DNA of 64,000 nt from Candidatus Methanoperedentaceae archaeon (GTDB taxonomy: Archaea > Halobacteriota > Methanosarcinia > Methanosarcinales > Methanoperedenaceae): the NCBI GenBank assembly GCA_003104905.1, contig PQAS01000058.1, forward strand, positions 56,927 to 120,926. Direction: 5' to 3'. The notes beneath the pieces were generated by a model. It searched no databases, was not told where the DNA came from, and saw nothing but the letters and a program-made list of their open reading frames with translations. Each line of letters begins with the position of its first letter. The first letter of the stretch is position 1. This document shows, in pieces, positions 1 through 8,514 of the stretch. The position numbers and the translations under genes are program-made.

Positions 1-427
1 CAATATTTGCCTTAACAGTCCAACTACCATAATCCGGATCTGTATCAGACGTAAAATCTCCTTTAACGCTATACGGAAATAACGCAAGCCCGTTTGAAGC
101 TGTAATCTTTGTACCACTCGCTTTTAGAGTTCCCGCTCCACTTTTAATTTCAAAATAAACATTCTGGCCGGCAAGTGGCATTCCATTAGCATCTACTAGC
201 AATGCACCTGCCGTAAAGGTAAAAGAGCTATTATCACTATCATAACCCGATAAAAGTACTGAGGCATTATTGAAACTTGCCACCGAATATCTATTTGTTG
301 AGACCATTATTGTCTCATTAGCTGCACTTGCAGCACTACTCGAAAATAAAAATATCAATATTCCAAAAATAAGAATTTTTCCAGCATCTATACTCCACGC
401 TTTTTTAATCAATTTTTTTTCACTCAT
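1..427 (-). CDS. Secreted protein with Ig-like domain, C-terminus cut by window edge
   Basis: The minus-strand reading frame opens at ATG 427-425 and runs off the left edge, so only about 142 N-terminal residues are visible. It begins with MSEKKLIKKAW, followed by a hydrophobic segment (about residues 16-32, rich in I, L and F) and an SSSAASA stretch typical of an exported signal peptide. The next part contains a phrase like ALLVDANGMPLAGQNVYFEI followed by a 'GAGTLKASGTKITASNGLA' pattern. This is the usual wording of bacterial Ig-like (Big_1/invasin-type) domains, where a 'new substance/old substance' strand pair is repeated. It is probably a cell-surface protein. Its full architecture cannot be judged here. 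Confidence 0.7.
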   Translation of the reverse strand, partial: MSEKKLIKKAWSIDAGKILIFGILIFLFSSSAASAANETIMVSTNRYSVASFNNASVLLSGYDSDNSSFTFTAGALLVDANGMPLAGQNVYFEIKSGAGTLKASGTKITASNGLALFPYSVKGDFTSDTDPDYGSWTVKANI

Positions 428-632
428 ATCGCCTATCCCATCCTATCAAATTTTATTAGATATGTCTTTACAATTATTATGAGACTGAAGAGCCTCTAAA
501 TACCGGGATATTTTCTTGAGGTTCTTCTTCTTACTGCTGTTATTTGTTCATATCACGTTACTAACTTAGGATTGTTCTTATCGGAGATAAAAAGGATAAG
601 GGGTTCTCAAATCTGATAATGAGTTTTTCTAA

Positions 633-1781
633 CTATCTTGATTTTTTATTTTTTATTTTTGAAATTCCTTTCATTATCTCCAACAACTGTGCCTCAAGGA
701 TATCCAGTCTTTTCTTAAGTTCCTGGGTCTCGCCATCCTTTGATTCGAGTTTTTCTTTGAGTGTCTCATTCTCTTTCGAAAGTTCATCGAGTCTCTTTGC
801 GTCCTGTGTATCCAGGGATCGAATTATGATCTTTTTCTCAAAAGTCAAATGCGGGAGGAACGTTTTATACGTTTCTCTCAATTTATATACATCATAACGG
901 AAATACGCAAGGTCACTACTTTTAGAAGTGTGTCCTAACATAAAGTCAATCATTTTTTTTGGCATTCCTGCGTTTTCCAAAGTAGATGCAAAGAACTTGC
1001 GCAAAGCGTGGCTCTTTGATTTTATTTGATAGTCTCCATTCTCGTATCCAAGCTGTGCAGCCAGCGTTCTAAAAAGCTTCCCGAAGGTTGTTTTGTTTAT
1101 GCGTGTGGCGTTGTCGTATGTCACGAAGACAAAATCGTTCCCTTTGATTTTTAGCTTATCTATCCTGCCCCTTTCTTCAAAATAGTTCTTAAGAGCCTGT
1201 ACTCCTTCCGGGCTGATGAAAGTGGTATAATCAACCTGCGGGTTTTGCTTCCTTACTGAAACAGTCCCTATATCATCATCATCAAAGGCAATATCGTGTA
1301 TTCGCAGGTTGATAATTTCCTGCCGTGCCATGCCGGACGTGACCATACAAAGAATAATAGCCCGGTCGCGCAGGCTGTGGCAATTCGTAACGAGGTTTTT
1401 CACATCTTCTTTCGATAAGAAGTTCATGTTCTGCCGCAAAGGCATCGGTTTTTTAATCCTGGTTATGCCCGACGACAACTGTATATCATAAGCCCTGTAA
1501 AAGCTGCGGACACAGGTAATGGCTAATGATTGGGCTTTCGGTGACATTTCTTTGTTTTTAAGGCATATTTTATATTTTGCAAAATATTCAAGCTCTTTTC
1601 TTTCACCCGGTAGTTTACCAGCCTTAATCTCGATTATCGCTTCGGAAATGAGTTCACCTGGTGCTTTCCCTGCACACTCGCAAAACAGCTTCATATACAT
1701 GGAGTAAACCCTCTGTGTGGATTCCGCAAGGTCTGAATTGGCGAACCATTGGAGCAATTTAACATCTTTCAATATGTCCAT
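633..1781 (-). CDS. Tyrosine recombinase / site-specific integrase with C-terminal coiled coil
   Basis: This 382-aa protein has a core-binding N-terminal half (SAM-like, about 1-110) and a tyrosine-recombinase catalytic half. Visible motifs are the first Arg in TSGMARQEIINLR, the H-x-x-R box in SHALRKFF, the LGHTS box, and a downstream tyrosine in LAYFRYDVY. After the catalytic domain comes a heptad-rich tail (about 320-375, KENETLKEKLESKDGE and following) predicted to form a coiled coil, which many integrases lack. Such enzymes integrate or excise mobile DNA or resolve dimers. No other obvious mobile-element gene and no tRNA target is next to it, so it may be a relic or part of an element extending left of the window. 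Confidence 0.85.
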   Translation of the reverse strand: MDILKDVKLLQWFANSDLAESTQRVYSMYMKLFCECAGKAPGELISEAIIEIKAGKLPGERKELEYFAKYKICLKNKEMSPKAQSLAITCVRSFYRAYDIQLSSGITRIKKPMPLRQNMNFLSKEDVKNLVTNCHSLRDRAIILCMVTSGMARQEIINLRIHDIAFDDDDIGTVSVRKQNPQVDYTTFISPEGVQALKNYFEERGRIDKLKIKGNDFVFVTYDNATRINKTTFGKLFRTLAAQLGYENGDYQIKSKSHALRKFFASTLENAGMPKKMIDFMLGHTSKSSDLAYFRYDVYKLRETYKTFLPHLTFEKKIIIRSLDTQDAKRLDELSKENETLKEKLESKDGETQELKKRLDILEAQLLEIMKGISKIKNKKSR

Positions 1782-1878
1782 ATTAAATAGTAAGGATTGA
1801 ATGATATATAAGATTTATCTAAAAAAGATTACCATAATTAACTCCTAAATCACTCTTAGATTACTTTAAGCTAACGGC

Positions 1879-2904
1879 ATGATTATGTATGATATCTTTC
1901 TATTATTATCTATGCCCTTTGTCACATTTTCCCGAAATGTATTCATCCCGCTCACGAATGTCTGCAGGAACAGGTGCGGATATTGCGGATTCCGGCGCGA
2001 TATGGGCGAGGCAAAACTTCTCTCACCCCCTGAAGTTAAGGCAATACTTTTAAAAGGCGCACGTTCCGGGTGTTCTGAAGCGCTTTTCACATTCGGAGAG
2101 CGTCCGGAGGAAGTTAATGGTTTCAGTGAATGGCTTATGGAGTTTGGATATGAGAATATTATAGATTATCTCCTGGAGATGTGCAAACTTTCAATAAACT
2201 TTGGCCTTTTGCCCCACAGCAATCCCGGAATACTTGAAAAGCCGGAATTTGAAAAATTAAAACCATATAATGCAAGCATGGGGCTGATGCTTGAGACTCT
2301 TGCCGAGATCAAAGGACATGAGGGCTGCGCGGGAAAATCCCCGGGTGCTCGCATAAAGACAATCGAATATGCCGGAGAACTCAAAATCCCCTTCACCACA
2401 GGAATTCTTACAGGAATAGGTGAAACATGGGAAGAAAGAGTGAGCTCTATCCATAAAATAAAAGAACTGCATGAAGAATTCGGACATATCCAGGAAGTCA
2501 TAATCCAGAATTTCATTCCAAAACCCGGAACCAGAATGGCTTCATGGGATGCTCCGGGAATAAAAGAGATGATGCGAACGGTCAGGATGGCAAGGGAGAT
2601 ACTCCCGGCTGATATAACCATCCAGGTTTCACCCAACCTTATTCCCCCCCGGGAATTAGTAAAATGCGGCGCTAGTGACCTTGGGGGCATTTCACCCGAG
2701 ACTATTGATCATATCAATCCCGAAGCACCATGGCCGAATTATATAGAATTGCAGGCAATGGTTGATGTTCCCCTTCGCGAAAGGCTGCCCATATATCCCG
2801 GATATATACAAAAAGGATGGTACAGCCCCAGGATCAGGGATTTATTGTTTACTCTTTCTGATACGGAAGGATTTAGGAAAACTTATAAACAGGAATATCG
2901 TTAG
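1879..2904 (+). CDS. cofG: 7,8-didemethyl-8-hydroxy-5-deazariboflavin synthase, subunit CofG
   Basis: CofG is a radical SAM enzyme. With CofH it makes the deazaflavin chromophore F0 of coenzyme F420, the hydride carrier of methanogens and anaerobic methanotrophs. The [4Fe-4S]/SAM motif C29-x3-C33-x2-C36 lies in TNVCRNRCGYCGFRRD, preceded by the family phrase TFSRNVFIPLTN. The C-terminal part (ASDLGGISPETIDHINPE) is also typical. Length (341 aa) is normal. The start at 1879 gives the longest frame. ATGs at 1885 and 1912 would also retain the whole conserved region, and no strong ribosome-binding site separates them. cofH follows with a 31-nt gap, so the pair is an operon. Confidence 0.93.
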   Translation: MIMYDIFLLLSMPFVTFSRNVFIPLTNVCRNRCGYCGFRRDMGEAKLLSPPEVKAILLKGARSGCSEALFTFGERPEEVNGFSEWLMEFGYENIIDYLLEMCKLSINFGLLPHSNPGILEKPEFEKLKPYNASMGLMLETLAEIKGHEGCAGKSPGARIKTIEYAGELKIPFTTGILTGIGETWEERVSSIHKIKELHEEFGHIQEVIIQNFIPKPGTRMASWDAPGIKEMMRTVRMAREILPADITIQVSPNLIPPRELVKCGASDLGGISPETIDHINPEAPWPNYIELQAMVDVPLRERLPIYPGYIQKGWYSPRIRDLLFTLSDTEGFRKTYKQEYR

Positions 2905-2935
2905 AACTGCAAATTCTGGTGGTAATATTCAGAAA

Positions 2936-4015
2936 TTGCAGGCCAAACAGGAATTGCGAAATATTCACGATGAATGTACACAACGCGTCTTAGCTGGAAA
3001 ATCTACTGTGGATGATGCATTGTTTCTTCTGAATTATCCGTCTTATCTATTTTCTTTAGCTGACATGCTTCGAAAAAATGTATCGGGGGACCGTGTGACC
3101 TATGTCATTAACAGGAACATAAATTTTACAAATAAATGCATCGGGACATGTAAATTCTGTGCCTTCAAGAAACAGGATGGATATATCATGTCAATCCCTG
3201 AAATTCTTGAAAAGACAAGAACTGCTGTCGCGATCAATGCCACTGAGGTTTGTATCCAGGGGGGTCTGCTTGCCAATTGGGATGTATTTGATTATTGCAA
3301 TATCCTTGAGAACATTAAGAGTGAATTCCCGAAAATTCATATTCACGCTTTTTCTCCAATGGAAGTATATCATGCTTCGCAAAACAGCAATATGAGTTAC
3401 AAAGAAACACTCTCAAACCTGAAAAGATCGGGTCTTGGCTCCATGCCGGGCACGGCTGCTGAAATACTTGTTGACCGTGTGAGGGAAGAGATATGCCCGG
3501 ATAAACTTACTGCCCATGAGTGGATAGATGTCATCAAAACAGCTCATAATTCAGGTATCCCCACAACAGCGACAATAATGTACGGACATATTGAAACTCT
3601 TTCAGAACGAATAGAACATATAATGTTAATCAGGGATATCCAGAAGAAAACCGGTGGTTTCACTGAATTTGTGCCGCTTCCTTTTATGGCCTCCAATAAT
3701 ACCCTTGGAATGGGGAAAAATGTTTCCCGCGGCATCGAAGATCTAAAACTTCATGCCCTTGCAAGAGTACTCCTGTATCCGTATGTTAAAAATATCCAGG
3801 CAAGCTGGGTAAAGCTTGGCAGGGAACTTGCGCAATCAGCTCTTACATGCGGGGCTAATGATCTTGGCGGAACATTGATGGAAGAACAGATATCAAAGAG
3901 TGCCGGGGCAACAAGCGGCGAGTATATGGCGCCCTTTGAGTTTGAGGAAATGATAAGTCAAATGAACAGGATCCCGCAGCAAAGGGATACTCTTTACAAA
4001 TATATCAATCCCTAG
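2936..4015 (+). CDS. cofH: 5-amino-6-(D-ribitylamino)uracil-L-tyrosine 4-hydroxyphenyl transferase CofH
   Basis: CofH is the radical SAM partner of CofG. It joins the tyrosine-derived 4-hydroxybenzyl unit to 5-amino-6-ribitylaminouracil. The motif C68-x3-C72-x2-C75 is visible in TNKCIGTCKFCAFKK, and the family phrases ATEVCIQGG and CGANDLGGTLMEE are present. The reading frame is open back to 2762 inside cofG, but that extension has no homology-like content. I chose TTG 2936 because a GGTGG-like ribosome-binding site lies about 10 nt upstream and the resulting 359-aa protein has the normal family length. The start is therefore non-ATG and less certain than the identity. Confidence 0.9.
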   Translation: MQAKQELRNIHDECTQRVLAGKSTVDDALFLLNYPSYLFSLADMLRKNVSGDRVTYVINRNINFTNKCIGTCKFCAFKKQDGYIMSIPEILEKTRTAVAINATEVCIQGGLLANWDVFDYCNILENIKSEFPKIHIHAFSPMEVYHASQNSNMSYKETLSNLKRSGLGSMPGTAAEILVDRVREEICPDKLTAHEWIDVIKTAHNSGIPTTATIMYGHIETLSERIEHIMLIRDIQKKTGGFTEFVPLPFMASNNTLGMGKNVSRGIEDLKLHALARVLLYPYVKNIQASWVKLGRELAQSALTCGANDLGGTLMEEQISKSAGATSGEYMAPFEFEEMISQMNRIPQQRDTLYKYINP

Positions 4016-4308
4016 ATCTTGAGAATTTTTATAAGTTTTTTGTAAATATTAGAGTTTAAATATTGTGTTTAAACTTATTTAAGAATATTATATTTAAATG
4101 TATTTAATATCAATAATCAACATTTTCTCGTTTTACTTAAATATCATGCATATAATTATGATGATTTTATACTAATAATGATGAGTCTACCCATACTGAG
4201 TCTACTTTTTTTTTGCAGCCTTTAATTATAAATACTTTTCTTATATACAATATATTAAAACGGAAGATTTATATTTAATGACTACATTTAAAGATACGGT
4301 GAAATGTT
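4016..4308 (+). promoter_or_regulatory. AT-rich intergenic region with promoter of the 4309 regulator gene
   Basis: This stretch of about 290 bases contains no convincing gene. It is very AT-rich. A TATA-like element (TTTATATTTA) lies near 4268-4277, about 20 bases before a plausible transcription start. A GGTGA ribosome-binding site sits just before ATG 4309. The remainder shows only T-rich runs that could terminate the cofGH transcript. Confidence 0.5.
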
Positions 4309-4683
4309 ATGAAAAGTCTTTCAGTCAATGTGCTTGACAAAGCAGATGAAGAATTTGCCGATACACTTATTGAGTTAGGATTAAAAAGGAATGTTGCAAA
4401 AGTACTCACTTATTTGAAAAATGTTAAGGATGTAACTTCCAGGGACCTTGAAATGGGTTCTGATCTAAGGCAGCCTGAGGTAAGCATAGCTATGCGCGAA
4501 CTTGAGGAACTGGCATGGATAGCGGAAAGAGAAGAGAAAAAACCTGGAAAAGGCAGACCATATAAGATATATCAGCTCAAAACCAATATTGAATCCATCA
4601 TTGAACATCTTGAAACACAGAAGAAAAAAGAATCTCAGGCAATGATGGCCAGCATAAAACGTTTAAAAGAATTGACTAAGTAA
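4309..4683 (+). CDS. Winged-helix transcriptional regulator (archaeal HTH, ArsR/TrmB-like)
   Basis: This 124-aa protein has a central winged helix-turn-helix. The recognition region reads VTSRDLEMGSDLRQPEVSIAMREL and is followed by the wing-like EEKKPGKGRPYKIYQL. The last 30 residues (HLETQKKKESQAMMASIKRLKEL) form a probable dimerising helix. It has no visible metal or ligand domain, so the signal it senses is unknown. It lies 59 nt upstream of a radical SAM gene on the same strand and may control it or itself. The product class is clear from the fold-type motifs. The exact family name is a guess. Confidence 0.8.
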   Translation: MKSLSVNVLDKADEEFADTLIELGLKRNVAKVLTYLKNVKDVTSRDLEMGSDLRQPEVSIAMRELEELAWIAEREEKKPGKGRPYKIYQLKTNIESIIEHLETQKKKESQAMMASIKRLKELTK

Positions 4684-4742
4684 AACAATTTATTTTTAGA
4701 GGGGTGGGAATTCTTTTATCTTATTTTTGGCATAAGGACTAC

Positions 4743-5828
4743 ATGCATTATCATATAATCCTGACAAAAGAATGCAACCTTAAATGCAATTATTGTGGAG
4801 GTGGGAGCGATTCACTACCCCGGGAAATCCAGTATTGCATAGATGACCTCAAAAAGTTCCTCTCTCAAGATGAAAATCCTATTATAGAATTCTATGGAGG
4901 GGAACCTCTTCTTCGTATCGCAACCATGAAAGAGATCATGGACCGGATACCCGGGAGATTTGTTATCCAGACCAACGGTCTTCTGCTTCATAAGCTCGAA
5001 TCGGATTATTTGAAAAAATTCCATTCGGTCCTCGTATCTATTGATGGGACAAAGGATGTGACAGACTCAGCGCGAGGAAACGGGGTTTATGAATGCATCA
5101 TGGATAATATAAAGCTGATCAGGCAAAGGGGATTTTCAGGAGACCTTGTGGCCAGGATGACAGTAGCGCAGGGAACTGATATATATGAGAATGTAATGCA
5201 TCTTCTCACTGTAAAAGATGGATTTGACCATGTTCACTGGCAGCTTGATTTTGAAATGTTCTGGGAAGCATGGGAGCATACGATACCCGGTCTTCCTGAA
5301 TGGATCCACTCTTATAATTCAGGGATCTCTTCACTCATAAGATGGTGGGTTTCCCGGATGGGGCAAACAGGACACGTTGCCGGGATCGTACCATTTACAG
5401 GCGTGATGAAATCCCTTCTTGAAGGCACCGGGTCACACCTGCGATGCGGTTCAGGAATTGATTTTTTTACAATAATGCCGGACGGCAGGATTTCTGCATG
5501 TCCTGTTTCTATTGATTTTGATTTTTCGGTCATAGGCTCAATACATGAAGATATTCCTTTATCTCTTATTAATAAGGCGAGAGTTGGTGAACCCTGTGTA
5601 TCCTGTGAAATTTTTCAGATTTGCGGGGGAAGATGTCTTTTTGTGAACCGGTCGCAGGAACTTTTAAGGGAAAATGGATATGATATGATATGCTGCACCG
5701 TCCAGCATCTTGTAAAGGAATTGCGGGAGGCTTTGCCGCAAATCCAGGAGCTTATCAGGACAGGGGTAATTGCAGGATCGGATTTTAATTATCCGGAATT
5801 TAATAACGGATGCGAAATCATACCGTAA
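4743..5828 (+). CDS. Radical SAM/SPASM protein, AF0577-like putative peptide-modifying enzyme
   Basis: The chosen start (ATG 4743, preceded by AAGGA five bases upstream) gives 361 aa opening with MHYHIILTKECNLKCNYCGG, i.e. C11-x3-C15-x2-C18 for the radical SAM cluster. A GTG at 4704 would add 13 residues but has a badly placed ribosome-binding site. Other features are the GGEP-like EFYGGEPLL, LVSIDGT, and a C-terminal Cys cluster (CGSGIDFFTIMPDGRISACP, then EPCVSCEIFQICGGRC, then CC) typical of SPASM domains that bind extra [4Fe-4S] clusters. The arrangement resembles the archaeal AF0577 group predicted to modify peptides. No substrate peptide is evident beside it. It overlaps the end of the convergent gene by 11 bp. 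Confidence 0.8.
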   Translation: MHYHIILTKECNLKCNYCGGGSDSLPREIQYCIDDLKKFLSQDENPIIEFYGGEPLLRIATMKEIMDRIPGRFVIQTNGLLLHKLESDYLKKFHSVLVSIDGTKDVTDSARGNGVYECIMDNIKLIRQRGFSGDLVARMTVAQGTDIYENVMHLLTVKDGFDHVHWQLDFEMFWEAWEHTIPGLPEWIHSYNSGISSLIRWWVSRMGQTGHVAGIVPFTGVMKSLLEGTGSHLRCGSGIDFFTIMPDGRISACPVSIDFDFSVIGSIHEDIPLSLINKARVGEPCVSCEIFQICGGRCLFVNRSQELLRENGYDMICCTVQHLVKELREALPQIQELIRTGVIAGSDFNYPEFNNGCEIIP

Positions 5829-6276
5829 TGACGGCTGCCGTAAGATACGCCACTGCCAGGTAGCGAAGGAATTTGCCTGTGAATACAAAGACGGAAAAAA
5901 TCCGGAAATTAAGTCGCAATAATCCGCCTGCGACCGTAATTGCGTCCCCCAGGAAGGGAAGCCATGTAAATAAAAGTACAAAAGAGCCGTATTTAGCGAA
6001 AATTTTTTCGGCCTTATTAAGTTCCTCAGGATTGAATTTGAGATATTTCTCAACAAATGTTCTTCCCTTGTATCCGATGTAATAACTTGTGCAGGCTCCA
6101 AGGAAGTTGCCCGTCGATGCAACTAAAACCAGTCCGGGGATATTAAATTTATTCTGGACAAGATAAATCAATATGCCTTCGCTTCCGAAAGGAAGAATTG
6201 TCGAGGCCAGGAAACTTGCAAGGAAAAGACCCTCATAACCAAATCCGAGCAACATGCTTTCTAAAGATTCAAACAT
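5818..6276 (-). CDS. YqaA/DedA-like (VTT domain) membrane protein
   Basis: This 152-aa integral membrane protein has the short YqaA-type VTT (SNARE-associated) domain. It shows a first hydrophobic hairpin (LFLASFLASTILPFGSEGILIYL), the GxxxGxxxxYYIG stretch (TGNFLGACTSYYIGYKGR), a loop with the EKIFAKYGSFVLLFTWLPFLGDAITVAGGLLR signature, and a final TM helix. DedA-superfamily proteins are linked to lipid flipping and membrane homeostasis in general. No specific role can be assigned here. It is transcribed convergently to the upstream radical SAM gene. Confidence 0.85.
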   Translation of the reverse strand: MFESLESMLLGFGYEGLFLASFLASTILPFGSEGILIYLVQNKFNIPGLVLVASTGNFLGACTSYYIGYKGRTFVEKYLKFNPEELNKAEKIFAKYGSFVLLFTWLPFLGDAITVAGGLLRLNFRIFSVFVFTGKFLRYLAVAYLTAAVITV

Positions 6277-6378
6277 AGACTGAAATAATCACACCGGATA
6301 TAAGAACAATTGTATTTAATTAAGGATAAATACTGATTCGTTGTTCATTATTTAATATCTTTCCAGGGAGGACTTGAT

Positions 6379-6789
6379 TTGGAAGCTGATGAAATAATCC
6401 GTATATTGAACCAGGATTTTATAAGGGAAATTGAAGCAACGTTGATCTATGTCAGGAATGCTTTCATCATACAGAAATGCGATCCCGGCAGGGTGACTGA
6501 AGCGATAGCGGTAGATGAAATGAGGCATATGAACTGGCTTGCTGAGCTCATAGTAAAAAGGGGTGGGAAACCCAGCATGGAACATAAGGAACTGGATTTT
6601 GGCGGCGATGACCTTTATGGCCAGCTAAAAAAACAGGTAGCGCTTGAAACTGAAACCATAGAGATATACAAACAACAGATAGAAAGCATCGACGATGCGG
6701 AAGTTGTTGGCGTATTAAAGCATATCCTCGATGAAGAAAAGAGACACAGGAAAGAGTTCAGGACAAGGCTTGATAAGATCAGCAGGTAA
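6379..6789 (+). CDS. Ferritin-like / rubrerythrin-type diiron protein
   Basis: This 136-aa four-helix protein has the paired diiron signatures of the ferritin superfamily. E47-x2-H50 (DEMRHMNW) and E120-x2-H123 (DEEKRHRKEF) are plus a Glu in helix 1 (REIEATLIY) and a Glu in helix 3 (ALETETIEIY). It starts with TTG at 6379, preceded by a strong AGGGAGGA ribosome-binding site. It lacks a C-terminal rubredoxin domain, so it resembles bacterioferritin-like or short rubrerythrin proteins that handle iron or peroxide. An oxidative-stress role is family knowledge, not shown by context. Confidence 0.82.
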   Translation: MEADEIIRILNQDFIREIEATLIYVRNAFIIQKCDPGRVTEAIAVDEMRHMNWLAELIVKRGGKPSMEHKELDFGGDDLYGQLKKQVALETETIEIYKQQIESIDDAEVVGVLKHILDEEKRHRKEFRTRLDKISR

Positions 6790-6810
6790 TATCCTATTGA
6801 GTCAATATAT

Positions 6811-7305
6811 ATGAATACTTTAGAAGGTTTTGAGGAACTTTCAGTAAGCAAAGAACATTCCGAGGTCAAAGTTCCTATAATGCATGTGGAACTGGCTCTG
6901 AAGGCCAGGTATTTCATAAAGGGAGGAGAAATTGGTTATTGCAGTTTATTGATAAATGATGTCAAAGGTCGCGGTTTAACCGGAAAACTGGCCGCAGCGG
7001 CTGCAAAATACTATGTCGGAAGGACTATCTGTGTATTCATATCTGAAATATCCGAAGGGAAAAAACTCATTACGGTTCCTGCATTATTTGAAAAAGAACC
7101 CTCTTTTGACGGGAAGCTCGATTTAAGTAATTTGATAATAAAGACATATTATCACAACGAATTTAAGAAAAACGCGAACGAAGTCTACAATGAGCATTTG
7201 AGTGCACTGATCGGAAAACAAATATCCAACAATAAAGACAATCTTAAGATAAATCTTCTTGAGCTTCCAAAAAAGGGTATTGAAATATTGAAGTCATATA
7301 GATGA
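6811..7305 (+). CDS. Conserved hypothetical protein
   Basis: I do not recognise this 164-aa protein. It is predicted soluble with mixed alpha/beta content, no Cys clusters, no membrane segment and no obvious catalytic motif. It contains a small-residue-rich helix (GLTGKLAAAAAKYYVG) and a Lys/Asn-rich C-terminal half. It follows the ferritin-like gene by 21 nt and precedes a V4R-like gene on the same strand, so the three may be co-transcribed. Codon use is like that of the neighbours. Confidence 0.65.
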   Translation: MNTLEGFEELSVSKEHSEVKVPIMHVELALKARYFIKGGEIGYCSLLINDVKGRGLTGKLAAAAAKYYVGRTICVFISEISEGKKLITVPALFEKEPSFDGKLDLSNLIIKTYYHNEFKKNANEVYNEHLSALIGKQISNNKDNLKINLLELPKKGIEILKSYR

Positions 7306-7401
7306 TGGTGGAAGTGGATAAGGTCATTGGAGACCTGGTAAGAGAAAGCCTTATTATGAATGGAAATCGACTGTTAATTAAGAAATAAAGGGTGTGAATA
7401 A

Positions 7402-7779
7402 TTGTTCAGGAGATTTTTGGAATCATATGTGGAAGTATGCAATAATATTGTAACTGAGGCAGCTAATTCCGTATTGATGTTTGAAGCCGGGGAGCAGGCG
7501 GCACTTATGATAAAAACCCTGAAAATAGATGATGTTAATAAGGAATTTGAAAAAGAGGGTATTACAATAACCAGTGATATATCGGAAAAAAAAGTAATAT
7601 TCCATGTAACAGGTTTGCCTATTTCGGGAAATAAATGCAGGTATTGCGATATTTTGAGAGGATTTTTCGGAGGTTTATCAAAAAAACACATCGATGCAAG
7701 ATTTTATTGTAAAAAAGGCGAAGAATGTATCATTAAGGGCGCGAATGAGTGTGTTTTTATTGCGGAGCTGATTGAATGA
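7402..7779 (+). CDS. V4R-like small-molecule-binding domain protein
   Basis: This 125-aa protein starts at TTG 7402 after a GGTGTGA ribosome-binding site. The C-terminal half carries the V4R (4-vinyl reductase) pattern: CRYCDILRGFFGGL followed by YCKKGEECIIKGANECVFIAEL, where the spaced Cys residues (Y-C-x4-E-C, then N-E-C-x-F) are typical. V4R domains bind small ligands or metals and occur in regulators and sensor proteins. Here the domain stands alone with a short N-terminal helix. What it binds is not evident. Confidence 0.65.
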   Translation: MFRRFLESYVEVCNNIVTEAANSVLMFEAGEQAALMIKTLKIDDVNKEFEKEGITITSDISEKKVIFHVTGLPISGNKCRYCDILRGFFGGLSKKHIDARFYCKKGEECIIKGANECVFIAELIE

Positions 7780-7867
7780 GTACACCTGGAAACCATTCAA
7801 ATTTAAATAACAATAGTTCTATCAAATGGCATATTATATCAGGTTAGATTTTAAGCAAGAGGAACTA

Positions 7868-8476
7868 ATGCCAAAAGATTTGATAGTAACCCTGAATGAC
7901 CTTGAATACGAGATACTCAAAAAAATGAGGGTAGTAGAAGGGGAAGATGGAGAGAAACTCAGGAATCTTTTCAGGCTTTATGTTTCAACTATACCGGAAT
8001 TAAAATCCTCTGAATATGCCTTAAAAAGAGTTGAAAAGAAAGATGAAATCGATGCACATCTCAAGAATGTCTGGGCTGAATATGAGCTTACTGATTATCC
8101 CACGGAACACTGGAATGAAGAAAAGGTCAATAAGCTGATCCTGGAACTATGCCAGATCAATGCGATGGTAAAAGTTGGTGAAAAACAGTATATTCCATCC
8201 AATAAATTCAGAAGCCTTTTTAAAATGCTGCTCCACGATATAACAACAGAGTCCAGGGATATCGATGAATATTCGGCTGCATGCATTGCCACTATTCAGT
8301 TATTGATGGAATTCAGTGTCGATACGCTCAACAATGAAACGATAAAAGATGGAACGATCTTTATAAATGAGGGGTGGATGTTCGTATATTCAACTGCGAT
8401 AAAGAATGCAAGGGAATTTATGAAAACCAAAAAATTGTTCCCGGGTGCCCAGGTGCCTGTTCAAACAGCGCCTTAG
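7868..8476 (+). CDS. Hypothetical protein
   Basis: I do not recognise this protein. I chose ATG 7868 over the ATG at 7826 because AAGAGGA sits five bases before it. The product is 202 aa, mostly helical and acidic, with no Cys, no membrane segment and no nucleotide-binding motif. The stretch PSNKFRSLFKMLLHDITTES looks like an amphipathic helix pair. It is a single gene followed by the convergent PAS-protein gene. Confidence 0.6.
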   Translation: MPKDLIVTLNDLEYEILKKMRVVEGEDGEKLRNLFRLYVSTIPELKSSEYALKRVEKKDEIDAHLKNVWAEYELTDYPTEHWNEEKVNKLILELCQINAMVKVGEKQYIPSNKFRSLFKMLLHDITTESRDIDEYSAACIATIQLLMEFSVDTLNNETIKDGTIFINEGWMFVYSTAIKNAREFMKTKKLFPGAQVPVQTAP

Positions 8477-8514
8477 AAACGTAAATAAACTTAATCATCG
8501 ATGCCGAAAAAAGG

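Noticed and set aside
2762..2935. N-terminal extension of cofH into cofG
   Set aside because: The extension has no CofH-like sequence, and a ribosome-binding site before TTG 2936 gives the normal family length.
7302..7388. 28-codon frame overlapping the stop of the 6811 gene (ATGA) before the V4R-like gene
   Set aside because: The coupling geometry is suggestive, but it is too short, has no recognisable content and is out of frame with the next gene.
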